A stretch of DNA of 64,000 bases from Patagioenas fasciata (Eukaryota; Chordata; Aves; Columbiformes; Columbidae): assembly GCF_037038585.1 (NCBI RefSeq), contig NC_092521.1, forward strand, positions 149,448,605-149,512,604. Reading direction: 5' to 3'. Position numbers and translations under genes: made by a program. The first letter of the stretch is position 1, and the number at the start of each line of letters is the position of its first letter. Shown one piece after another: positions 12,401-26,260 of this stretch. The notes beneath the pieces are model-generated. The model worked only from the letters and a program-made list of their open reading frames with translations, made no database searches and was not told the DNA's origin.

Positions 12401-13458
12401 AGTGGACTTACAAACGGAGAGGAAACCACGGATAACTCTGCAATAATTCAAAGTGTATGGAATCAGGATTTTTTTTAAACAGTGTTTTTAATTGAAAATA
12501 AAGCTAAAGCATGCTTTTCAACAGTGCAAATTTCCATAATTTTGATTTACTGCTTCCATCATCACAATATATTATACCAGCATGTCTTACCGAGGGCTAG
12601 ACTCTAGAAGCCTGCCTGTTCGACTATTTCGATATTAAGTGCAAATATAGATAATTGCCTCTGATTGTCACGTGCAGTAGAAATGTTTCTGCTACATAGA
12701 GAGGATTGCATGGCAAAAAATAACCCAAACAAACAAAACAAAAGCAAAAACCCCACGACAACAAATTTCAAGAGATTAGAATAGAACCGGGAAGTGTAAC
12801 ACGGTTGAAATGCCTGAGTTTTGGTGCCAAAAAGCTATGAATAACATGGTCTTCTCATTTTGTGTATTCTTTCCACTCACGGCCTCTCGTTTCACTTTCT
12901 GTGTTGTATTTACTGCTTTGCTATTTCCTCCAGCCAACGTGAGGGGCTGGACCATAAATTGTACTGCTGGCCGGGCAAATATTTCAGTTGCTTTGCAAGT
13001 TTGTAAGGGGCATGTTCAGACCACAACTTAAGTATGACATTAGTGGGTAACAGTAAACTTATTTAAGACCTCTGGGTGAAACAAAAAGGCTTCCCAATTG
13101 CAAAGAGTGGCTGTACAAGTAAAAAGACACCCTTTTTTTTTTTTCCTTTTTTTTTTTTTTTTCAAAAATAGAGCTCCACAATTATTTACTGGTTTCAGAT
13201 GAGGCAGCTTTTCCCAGCGCTGGGGTCGCAGGCGGACCTCAGCCTTTGCAAACCAGAGAAAAAGGAGTAAGTGCAACTGCTCTTCAAAAAAGACACCCCT
13301 GCACCCGAAAACAAAGCTCCCCAAAAGTAGGCTGCTGCCACATTGAATTATAGTGAACCCTTACTGTGCAACCATGTAACTTAACAAACTTTAACTGAAT
13401 TAACAGTTAGACTTCCATTTTCGAAATCTAGTGCATAAATTTAATGGCTCATTCTAAT
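9421..13458. other. Intergenic DNA left of SKIDA1, no gene seen
   Basis: Mostly AT-rich unique DNA. A GC-rich patch occurs at about 11,020-11,160, a TG microsatellite at 11,690-11,738, and T/A-rich runs near 12,310 and 13,130-13,162. No coding potential with a recognisable domain. The right-hand end may include distal SKIDA1 3' UTR, since vertebrate regulatory genes often have long UTRs, but no clear boundary is visible. Confidence 0.45.
11690..11738. repeat. (TG)n microsatellite
   Basis: About 49 bases of alternating GT interrupted twice by CTG, giving an imperfect dinucleotide repeat. It is likely length-polymorphic. Confidence 0.9.
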
Positions 13459-13459
13459 A

Positions 13460-13859
13460 TTTATTATTCAACCTTTTGACATTTATTTGCAGCAGTTGAA
13501 TTGAGGTACTGGTGCATTATTAGCATTTAAACAGTAAAGTGTTCCAGCTCTACCATAATAACTGAGTTTAACTTGAGTCTTTAGCCTGAAGTACTCTGTG
13601 GAATGTAACAAAAAAAAAGCAACAGAACCAAAAAAAAAAAAAAAACCCACCAAAAAAAAAAAAAAAAGCTAACAAAACCCCACTGTCGTAACGGTAAATA
13701 AAATAGTAATCCGTTTTCTGTCTTCACAATGTGATAAAACAGGATTCCAAAAGTGTGTATAGCATTAATGGGGTTGTACAAACCATCCTGCAGAGTTAAA
13801 AAAAAAAAAACGTAAGAAAGTTAAAGGTGGTTCAAGAAAATATTTTCCAAACTATTTTA
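13460..13859 (-). other. SKIDA1: SKIDA1 proximal 3' untranslated region
   Basis: This is the sequence directly downstream of the SKIDA1 stop codon on the minus strand. It contains long homopolymer tracts (A-runs on the plus strand near 13,630-13,670 and 13,798-13,810). Minus-strand AATAAA hexamers, seen as TTTATT on the plus strand, occur at 13,482-13,487 and 13,460-13,465 and could act as poly(A) signals. The true transcript end is not proven and may lie further left. Confidence 0.5.
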
Positions 13860-16448
<2,589 letters not shown>

Positions 16449-16479
16449 TCAGCCAGATGCTGTATTTGTCTCAAGGCAT

Positions 16480-16500
16480 CCTGCTAATAAAATATAACAA
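16480..16500 (-). other. SKIDA1: Candidate splice acceptor for SKIDA1 coding exon
   Basis: On the minus strand a T-rich stretch ends in TTAGCAG, with the AG at plus positions 16,481-16,482, so the exon would begin at 16,480. That leaves about 127 bases of 5' UTR before the start codon. The pyrimidine tract is AT-rich and only moderate in quality. No transcript evidence is available. Confidence 0.3.
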
Positions 16501-16639
16501 AGGCTGTTACTCCTGGTGAATGAAGTGCCAAACTTTAGACAAAATTAAAAAAAAAATAAATTAAAAAAATACCGTGAGGCTATAATCAATATATAATCTT
16601 AAAAATCAGGTTTGCCAAAGTGTTTCTCTAAGTTGCAGC

Positions 16640-16957
16640 TGAAGATCAGTACCTGTTCCCTTTCATTCCCTGCTTTTCCATTGGAAACTATGATAATGGA
16701 ATGTGAAGGGAGGAAGAGAAAAGAAATGCAGCTGCTATTCCCGCCGCTGCTTTAGCTACAAATAAAATGACAGAGTGAAGTGAGCTCGTCCGGAGACACC
16801 TTCATCAATTAATTCCCCTAAAGCCAACGCTGATTGGACACTCCTGACAGGTGATGCAATAAAAATTGATATTCCACCCCTTCCCCCAAAAAATCTCCCA
16901 CTAATTAGCATACCCTTATACTGCCACCTCCCCTCCCAAAGTAAATAATACAGTTAG
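16640..16957. promoter_or_regulatory. Motif-dense regulatory block beside SKIDA1
   Basis: Within about 120 bases lie ATTAATT-type sites (about 16,806-16,814), TGATTGG (16,831-16,837; also an inverted CCAAT box), TGACAGGTG (16,845-16,853; MEIS/TGIF core overlapping a CAGGTG E-box), a CDX-like TTTATTGC on the minus strand (about 16,856-16,864) and CTAATTAGCAT (16,901-16,911). The density of homeodomain, TALE and CCAAT motifs fits a proximal promoter or enhancer of a developmental regulator. Binding is inferred. Confidence 0.5.
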
Positions 16958-16966
16958 TATATAAAT
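16958..16966 (+). promoter_or_regulatory. TATA box on the plus strand (TATATAAAT)
   Basis: A strong TATA sequence is followed about 31-33 bases downstream by an initiator-like CTCAAAC (A at 16,991). It points away from SKIDA1, toward MLLT10. It would drive a transcript divergent from SKIDA1. The sequence after it has no sizeable frame with a recognisable product, so the transcript would be non-coding. Confidence 0.4.
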
Positions 16967-17019
16967 CTTTCTATTAAACAATCCGAGCTCAAACACACTC
17001 GGACCTCTCAGACTTCCTC

Positions 17020-20000
17020 GTCGCTAGCTTCCGAGGAGGGATTTGTAGGCTTTTTTCGCTATCGTTTCATATATTTTTAGCCTGTTTTGGACAAACGTTG
17101 CTCTTTTGTGCATGCCCTGAATTTAAAGGACATAAGTCTGATCGTAGCGATGGAAAATCCTTCGGTAACGTAGCCGCGTTAAACTGGCATTTTATTCTGC
17201 ATTGTGTGGAAAATGAAGCTTAGCGAGAACGTGCAGAACAGCCTGGTATTTCCCTTTCTGAGGCTCCAAAGTTAAATGCTCGGTTGTTATCGAGAGGGAA
17301 TACTTACATTTTCGAGTTTCTCTTGATTTTCCTCTTCTGCTTAATTAGCTTTTTACAGCCGGGGACTAAGGTTATTTTGCTGTTTGAATATCACGGGTTC
17401 CTGCACCGTGATACTGTAACACTTTTAACTTAAATTCTGCCTGTAATATTGCGGGAGGGGGGAGGAGGACGTGGGCTCACGTCAGACCCATAACAAAGCA
17501 TAGATAAGCCAGAAATGTATACACTTTTCACAATTAACCGTGCTGGATCACGAGCTGGAATGTCCTATAGTCCCAGAGCCCACGTCAGGATTCCTGCGTG
17601 CTGATTGCTTCCAGCAGAGAAAGGAGAATGTAAAATATCCAAGGTGCTTCCAAGAGCCTTTACGTAATAACAAAAAAGTGCTGGCACACACAATGTACGG
17701 TGTTGCAACTGGCTAGGATGCTTCTGGCTCGCAGTTTGTGTATTCCGCTCGGAGTAGCCCTGCCGCAGCTTTTTGATGTTCCATTTATAGCAGCCCCTTA
17801 AAATCAATTTGAAGAAGCAGCATGAAGGTTTAACCTCTTCTTAGGAACGTTAAATTATTCGACTGTCAGGAACGAGGGTTTCACAAATGTTGCGATAGCT
17901 GCACGCCTCTCCCTTGTCGCGTTAAAGTGATGTTTGTGGCTTGCACGTTAGGCGCTGAAAAAAAAAATCACCAATCTCTGCCGTGCATCCAGTGTTCCGC
18001 TGGATACAAACACGAGCGCTTTTATGTATCACTGCCCATCCAGAATTAGAACTATCCACGAGGTTAATGAGACATCTCATATTTCTGGGACTTGGCAAAA
18101 ATCGACGGAGAAAAAAAAAAACACAAGAACAAAAAAAAATCTTCAATGCCAAACGTCAATATCCACTCCGCGTATTGGCAATATGGTGCGTGGAGTTCGT
18201 GTTACCCCGTCAGGTACAGCCAAAATAAAGCGCATAATCACTCTGTAAAAACGCAGCTTCGCATGCCAAGGCGAAATGCAGGCGAGCCCCCAATTTCGCA
18301 GGAATTCTAGAGAGAAGTGGGAATTTGGAGAAGTGCATCCGGGAATGGAGGAAGTCTATGCAAGGGAGGCTCTAACTCGGAGGGCTGAGATTTGAAAAGT
18401 CAGCCCTGGACTACTGTTGCTCTCAGCGCAGATGTAATCGCCGCTGTTCAACTTAATCCATGTGTGTGCGAACGGCGATGCCTAGTTCTTCCCTTTGAAA
18501 CCTAGGGATAGTGTTCCCATCCGAGAAAGCAGAGCTACAGCAAATTACATTTTGTCCCTCGAATTAGAAAAGGATCATTGAGTGGATCTCGTGATATTTC
18601 AGCCTTTAAACGTAACCGAGAGGCAGCACTGAACAATGCCTCGGCACAGCTTAGACCATCCGCGGAGTTCTCCTTCCCTCGCCTCGCCTCTGGATCCCCA
18701 GCCTCGCCTTCCCCTCCTCGCTGCTCTGAGAGGCTCCCCGCTCTGTGCCGAGCCTGAAAGCAAAGTTTCGAGCGAAAACAGCTGCTGGCGCTAAAAAGAA
18801 ATCATCGTCGTCTTTCTAGAGCTAGAGACAATAAGGTCGTTTAAAAATTCCTCCTGATGTACTTATATGCTGCCAACACCCCCACCCCCTCCCCACTGCT
18901 CTCCTCCCCCTGCTTTAAGGTTAAGGCTATGGAGTCAACAGTAAGGGAACAGTAAACTCCGAGAAAGCTGCTCAGAAGACATTACCAAAACCCCAATAGG
19001 CTGAAAAGTCCTGAAAGTCCTTTATTTGTCAAGTGTTTCAGCTGGGTTGGATTCCAGTGTAAGTCCACGCGTGCATTCGCACGCAGGGAGCCACGGGCAC
19101 CCGCACCCACGTACCACGGTGACAGCCTGGCAGTGGGATTCAGCAACTATTTAAAAAATGCACTATTTTTGTTGGTTCAATTCCGGCGCTACAAAACGTT
19201 TAAAACTAGTGGCGGCTCTTCGGCAACCCCCCGTTTCCCGAAAGGTGCGGCCATGAGCGCCGGGGTCGAGGCAGAGCCAAATGTCGAGAGGCAGAAACCC
19301 ACCAGAAGTCTTGGGAAATGTCAGGCGCCCAACCTACACATCCCCACCGTGTACTTACACACACTTTCGGTTGCAAATCTTTCTCTGCATCTCACACGGA
19401 GACCTTTGTTTCTCCACTTATCCATCGTCTGCCTTTTTTTGTTTTTTTTTTTTTTTGTGTGTGTGTGTGCTTTCTCTTGGCCATCAGCACCCGTTGTGTA
19501 TCCCGGGTCGTCCTCAGGCAGGCTGGGGGGAGCGCCCGGTACCGCGCCGGCCGAGGGCCCTTGCACTCGCACACGCACATTAAAGGCAGGGGACTTGAAA
19601 ATGGATTTGCACACGCACAGGGATTGCGATCAATAGCCACCAACATTTATGGCTTAGATTGTTAATGTGAAAGCTGGCCAAAAGAATTAAAATGAAAAAT
19701 TAAAGGTGTCTGGTATCAATTACATGAAAAGTTACGCAATAATTTACTTACTAGGAGCCGGGGTGTATTCCTGTGTGTTGGTGTGTCCCTGTGTATGTCG
19801 TGCATGTGTGTGCAGACCCAGATGTATATGTAGCTATCTCTCAATAGCAAGGGAGTTTCTTTGTTAATTTTGTGGACTGTGTCACCCTTGCTGGTGATCA
19901 AAGATGAACATGATTAAAGGGATGGATGTTTGTCTCACATTTCTTAAGATAAGGACGCCCAGAGATGCCCGGTTTTGCCAAATACATATACATGCAACTA

Positions 20001-23000
20001 CAGAGAGTTGTGTGTATAGGCACACACACACACAGAGACTATCAATCAAACGTGCTCCTTTTCACGTTGAGTAGCGTGCAATCTGCAATCTACACTCCAT
20101 AGTCAGTAGTATCTCAGTCGTGAAGCTGTCTGGCCGAAGGATAAACCCCATTAGAAAATAAAGAGCAAAATAATATTCATAATACTTCGCCATAGACCTA
20201 TTCCCATTTATTGGAAATCGTATACTTTCATTTTTGTAAACTTGTGTTAAAATATATATGCTCATGGGGAAGTGCTTAACTACGTTGTTCGAGAAAGAAA
20301 ATGTGTGTAACATTTAAAATACTCCTTTTATGTGATGTTTTGATTTATTTTCATAGTATGATTATGTTTAAATACCAGTGCAATTCAGCCTGACCTCTTC
20401 CTTCTGCAATGAAGTAATGCACACACCATTTATAGTCTTTTAAACGTTTCGTTGGGAAATGCAACAGCAATGTCCACCAGCGGTTGTACTAATGGGGAGA
20501 ATTATTTTGAAAATCTTTGCGAAAACCTAAGAGGTCATGCGCATTTTCACACTAGGATTGCCACATTATTGGAGCATTATTATTATTTATTATTATTTGT
20601 TAAGTGCTGGACCATGTCTTCAGGTATTGACAAGCATTAAATAAACCTTTTGCTTTCATGACGCTGAGCAGAAACCTATATTTCAAATGAGAACTTGTTT
20701 TCTAACCCTGTACTCTGCTTTTAGATATTGCTGGGCATATTTTGCTCAAGGAGGACACAGATAGAAAGGAGCTAGAGGCTATCACAAAGAGTCCAGTAAC
20801 GTAAATATAATAGGGTCAAAGAACAGTATAATGGGATCCTTCTGCTATGTTAAAGTTGGCCAAATGTGAATGTAGTACCTAAAATTTGCCGTAAATTCTA
20901 GTATGACAACAAATCAGAATGCATAATTAAATCTCTCAAATGTGTAGGACAAAGAAATGCCAACCATCAGTCTGAAAAAAAAAAATAATAATCTGGCTAA
21001 CACTCTTATGCCCAGGAGTTCAGTGGTGCCTTTTTTTTTTTTTTTTTTTAAATACAAAGCAGCAATGCAGAGTACTGCTAAGTGTTTTTTAAATTGTATT
21101 TTTTTCATGGAGGTTGGGATGTCACTTGCACGCTAGAATTTTATGCAATTTCTGATCACCACAGTGTACGACTATTTTTTGAGTTTGATATTCCTGGTAG
21201 TTTTAAATACTTTCTAGCAGGAGTTTCTGGACACATACTACATGCCATGTTGTTTACTGACCCATAATCAAAATGCAGTGACCTTCTACCCTTTTTTTGC
21301 CCCTTGACCCATGCTGAATTCAATGCAGCCTTTATAAATTTGCAAATCCTTGGACGTAAAGGGGATTTGGTGAGGCTTTGTTCTGAAAGGATCCTAAAAG
21401 TTTGCATTTTTAATTAGACAAAGGTAAAGCAACAAACATTGGGAAATAAGATCCTCTCCTGCACATAGGTGATCACTCTTAACTTCTACACTAGGGGATA
21501 ATTTTTACACTAGGGAACTACATCCTAAAAAATACACCCTGTGAACTGAAAAGCAGTTGCAAATGTAGGAGATCAGGAGGTTATGAATTGCATCAAATTA
21601 GCAATGTGGTACAAAACACTTTCATGACGTAAGGGATGGCCAGGCCGCAATCTTCCAGCACTCCTCATCTCCAAGGACCGTGTGGATCCTGGTGACCTGG
21701 GAAGAAGGGAGAGCCAGCGACTTGATGTGGAGCTACAGGCACATTCCCTTATCTCCTTTGCTATCAGTCAGTTTAAAGGACACCGTAATTATGATGGTGA
21801 TAAAACAATGCCCGCTTATGTGTGCTGAATAAATAAAGAATGTTTACAGCCCTAGAATGTTTCAATTCCAATTAAATGCTATCAAAGAAAAGCCCCTCTC
21901 CCTCCTTCTCCCACCACGACTCCCTATTTACCTCGTTGGTTGTAATATGGCCCTATGAAATAAACCGGCCTTCCAGTTTGCTATTAAGGCCACACCGGGG
22001 GAAGGGAGAGGAGGAGGAGGCGGGGGGGAGACAAGACACACTCCCGGTCCCACAATTACTTGGGTCGCCTGCATATTTTTTTCTTTCTTTCTTTTTTTTT
22101 GTTTCCCCTTTCTGTGTTGTTTATTTTTCAATTGGCAAAAGCGTGATGATGCGGGGGGGTGGGGGGAAGGCACTTCAGAATCCCGCTCCTGCCACTGGCC
22201 GGGGAAGTTGGGCTGAATGAATCTGGTGCCCCTGGGCGCTGAGGGAGGGGGCTGCTCCCCCCCGGGGAGCGGAGTCCCCCCACCACTCCCCTTCCCTCTG
22301 CAGTGGGGTGCCTTAGAAACCAGAATCTGAAAATTCATCCCGCTCACTAAGATACAAGGATCATTTCAAATATTCATTGTATCAGCAAATCTCATCATAA
22401 TCAGATTAAAGCCAGGTTTGAGGGGGAATTGCCTGTGTGGCTGGGTGCGAAACACCGGCTGGACTACAAAGAAATCAGAAATCGGGTTCCTCTCCTGTGC
22501 CCTGGTCGTGGGGCGGGGGAGGGAATGAAAAGCAGCAATTTTTGCGAGAAACACTTTAAAAAGCTGTGATTCTCTATTCCACCCTGGATAGCACATTCCT
22601 CTTGGAGGCTGTTTGCCTTTAAACTTTACGCTTAATATTTCTATATGATGGTCTTATTTATTTGTTTTGAACTCCAGATAGAAACAATTCCAGCTGCGGA
22701 ATACACTGAGGTAGATTTTCTTCACACCAGTTTGCTTTCAGCTTGTCTCAGCTGAGAGAACAGCTTTTCTACATTCAAGCTTTAAAATGTATATTTCATC
22801 GAGTTGTCTGGGGTGAAATGTTTATATCTATTTTGTGGAAGTGAAGGAGGAACCGAGTGCATTTTCAGGTCTGCGAGATAGACACAGGCCCTTTCCCTTT
22901 TGAAAGTTTAGACCTCCAATACCCTCAATTCTACTGGCAGAATTAGGATGGACTTGGAGGGTCCTAAACGTGACCATTCACTAAGGCGGGGGGCTACGGC

Positions 23001-23279
23001 TTGCAACAACGTGCTCGGCAACTTAATCTTACGCTAAAAAGAGCAGAGAGCGAAAAAGAATGGAATACAAACTCTGCCGACATTTGTAGTCGCTTCCAAG
23101 GTGGACCGTGCATTTTACAGCTGATGGGAACGTGTGTGTTTCGGAGCAAAACGGAGAGAAGGTAAGTGTCCTTGCATCCGCCACTTCGGTTAGAAACAAT
23201 GAAAGAACAAAGGGAAGCACTTCTCCGTGTGAACATTTCAACGTTTTCCTCCTCCGTTTCAGTCTCGTTGCGGAGGGCT
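17020..23279. other. Non-coding interval, possible SKIDA1 5' intron
   Basis: No coding sequence or mobile element recognised. The region is mixed AT-rich unique DNA with short simple repeats: T/TG near 19,434-19,469, CA near 20,022-20,035, T-run near 21,031-21,049. If SKIDA1 initiates in the CpG island near 23.3-24.6 kb, this would be its first intron, spliced leftward. A perfect plus-strand splice-donor consensus (AAG before GTAAGT) occurs at 23,160/23,161. Confidence 0.4.
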
Positions 23280-24590
23280 GGTGGGGGCCTTGCTTAACTT
23301 TACCTACAGAGGCTGTACGGCGGCGACGGGGGTGCAAGGGACAGCGAAAAAGTTGCGGAGCGATTTAAATACCCACCCACCCCCCCGTTTACCGCCGGGG
23401 CCGCCGCAGCAGCGGTGCCCGCTGCGAGCAGAAGTTGCTGATTTCATGGCTCTGAACTCACCGGAGAGTCCCCGCGACGGGGAGACGCGGCCGGCGGGAG
23501 CGGGGACGTCCCAGGCGCCCCCGCCGTGCCTGAGCCGGGACCTTTGTGCGCGGGGTCTCCCCCGAACCACGCCGGCCGCCGTCACCCGGGCCGCTGGGAA
23601 GGACGAATCTCCCTGGTAACCGGCGAGGTGGCGAGAGAGGAAGCAGAGGTTAGGAGGCGAGCGGGGGGGGGGAGGAAAAAAAAATCCGCAATTATTTGCA
23701 AATCAAATAAAATTGCATCAACGAGCAAAGAGCGGGTGGGGGTGGGGTTGTGTGCAAACAAACATCACCAGCGCGCGGCTCCGCGAAGCGCTCGGGGTGG
23801 CGGGCGAGCGGCCTCGCCGCGAACCGTTACAAAGGGTGGCGGGCAGGGCCGGGACCCGTCCCGTCCCCCGAGAGCGCCGGCGGCCCGGCCCCGCCGCCCA
23901 GCCCGCCCGGGACACACACGCTCGGTGTTTACAACCGGGGCGGGCGGCAGCCCCAACTTGCCGTGAGGGAAGCGCGGGCCGGGCCGTGTGTCGGCGGCGG
24001 GGCCCGCCCAGGCGCCGCCCGCCATTGGTGCGGGTGTGGGGGCTCTGGGCCGCTGACCTTTCACCCCTCCCCCCCGCCTGCCGCTTCCTTTGCCGCCCGA
24101 CCGCTTTCCTACCCACAATTCCCCGCGCCGGCCGCGCTCGTGCTGCGCTCGAGCCTCCCGCCACCGCCCCCTTACTCCCGCCGTCCCCCTCCCCCCGCAC
24201 CGCTCCGACAGCCCAGGAAAAGCCGAGAGCGGCGGCGCCTCGGGGAGCGCCCAGCACCGGGGCGGGGGGTGGGGTTTGGGGTGTTCCTGTGATGGCGGCA
24301 GTAACGGACGGTGGGGGCGGGGAGGGGCTGAGGCGGGCCCGAGGCGGGCCCGGCCGCGTTTGAACGGGCCGCGGGCGTGAGGCGGCCGGGAGAGCCCGCG
24401 AGGCGCGTGGGGGGCGGGGGAATCCCCTCAGTGACCGTCACGTGCGGGGGGGACCGAGCCCCGCAGGGCGCGCGTGGGCGCGGGGAGGCGGGGCGGGGAC
24501 GCAGGGCAGGGAGAGCCCCTGGACGGGGCGGGGGGGCGTGAGGTCCTTCCCGGCGGGGTGTGGGGGACGGGAGGGAGCCGGGAAGAGGAT
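23280..24590. promoter_or_regulatory. CpG island E, candidate SKIDA1 distal promoter
   Basis: Dense CpG sequence with a G-quadruplex motif (24,259-24,281), a YY1-like GATGGCGGC (24,291-24,299) and a CACGTG E-box near 24,439-24,445. It lies about 7-8 kb upstream of the SKIDA1 start codon. As I recall, this is close to the human arrangement, in which the SKIDA1 5' end is several kb from its coding exon. A minus-strand donor-like TAG/GTAAAG sits at 23,303/23,304. Long frames here are CpG artefacts. Confidence 0.5.
24259..24281 (+). promoter_or_regulatory. G-quadruplex-forming motif
   Basis: Four G-runs of 4, 6, 4 and 4 bases are separated by loops of 1, 1 and 3 bases, a canonical tight-loop quadruplex motif on the plus strand. 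It sits 10 bases before a YY1-like site inside the CpG island, as often seen near promoters. Confidence 0.6.
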
Positions 24591-25149
24591 TTGCCTGTTG
24601 AATATTACTGGTAGACGTTAATCTCGTGCTTTAAAGTACCTTGTCAGTGGCTTTAAGGAAATCAAACGTGACGTTAATCAAATCACACAAATGTAAACAT
24701 TTATAAGTTAAATCCTAATATTCTGCAATTATTTAAATCAAGCTGTGGTTTTTCCTCGGTGTCGTGTTGTGGCTCCCGCGCTCTTCCGCACGTGCTTTGA
24801 GTTTTCCGCCGGATCCCGGTGTCGCGTTTTCCACCGCACGGTGTTTGCACCGCGGTGGCCAGAAACGCGCCGTTCTGCTGGACTTTGGATCGCTGGCGGC
24901 AGAGTAGGCAGCGTTGTGGTTTAATGATCGCTTGCTCTCCAAACCAAGCCCATCCAGATAAAAATGCACTACACTTTCCTTAAATTTGAGGATGAAACCC
25001 TCAAGTAATACCTTGCATTGGCACTGTTGGGATTTTTTTTTGCCCCGTGGGTGTGGGAAGGGGGTGATCCCATGTGGAAACCTGAGGAGACTCCGGTGAC
25101 TGCAACAGGGAGAGGTGCTGGTGCAGCGTAAGTGGGCTTTTTAGGCGAA

Positions 25150-26260
25150 GTGACACGTGAAAAGACACACTAAATGTGAGGAGGGGACGTGGGAGCGCGG
25201 GGCGGTGGGAGCGCGGCGCTGGGGCTCGCAGCGGGTGGAAGCCTGAGGCGCTGAGGCGGGTGGGGGTGCGGGGCAGGGGTCTCACGCAGCTCCGGGAGCG
25301 GGCGGGCTTCGACGGCAGTCTGCGGTCACGCCACGAGGGCCAGCTCGGGGAAAGGCGACGATGACAGCGAAGACCCTGCGAAGCGGGCGGCCTCTTCATG
25401 CCTTCGCCCTCCCTGCCGGTCCTGTCCGTTCCCCTCTCCCGGCGTCTTCTGTGGTGGGGAAAAGGGGATTTGGGGGTCAGGGAGGAGAACAATGCTGAGC
25501 CGCCTATTGTGTGCAGCACCGTCCCCTGAAGGGAAGAAGACAGCACTGCAGCGCCCGGGTCGGTGCGCGTCTGTAGTGCTGCCTGTTCTCCTGCTGGTAG
25601 TGCTCACGGCATGCAGGGGACGGGCGAGCGCGGGGCCGGTGGCAGGAGGTCGGGGGCAGCTGGCGGAGGGCTGAGGGCTCCCATAGGCCGGCCTGTCCGC
25701 ACCGCCGACCCCGGGATAGGCTCGGGAGCGGGGCTGGCGGCGAGCCAGCCGGGCAGACCGACTCGCCCTCTAGCACGCTTCGCGCCGGGGGCGGGAGAGT
25801 TTGGGGATGAGCGGCTGAGAGAGTAGAAACCGTGTGGGTGCCCTCGGCAGCGCGGCGCTGAACTGGCAGACTTGCCTGGGGGATTTCAAGGGTGAGCGAG
25901 GGTCTCCCGTCAGCGGGGCGGGCTCCGGGCAGGCTGCCGTAGGTAACATGGAGAGGCAGCGGGCGGGGCGGGAGCCCACCGGCCCGCACCCCCCAGCAGA
26001 GCGGCGTGCGAGGCCGCAGGAAGCTGCGGGAGCGGGGCCCGGCGGCGGGGCCGAGGAAGAGCAGCCGTGGTTCCCGCTCCTCCGGGCACTCCCCATTGTT
26101 CCCCGGTCGCCTCCTTCGCGCCGCTTTCCGCCGGCGCGGCTTGCCCGGCTGCAGAGAGGGAAGGAGGGAAGAGCTCCCGCCGAGCGGCTCTGCTCGCCCC
26201 GCCGCCCCGGGCCCCCCGCGAGCCTCCGCGCAGCAGCTCGGGGGGGTCCGGCAAGAAAAC
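25150..26260. promoter_or_regulatory. CpG island F
   Basis: GC- and CpG-rich block separated from island E by about 550 bases of AT-richer DNA. A donor-like CAGC/GTAAGT on the plus strand lies just upstream near 25,129. Reading frames of 146-275 residues on opposite strands overlap and show no domain, so no protein is called. It may be an alternative SKIDA1 promoter or a shared regulatory island between the two divergent genes. Confidence 0.5.
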
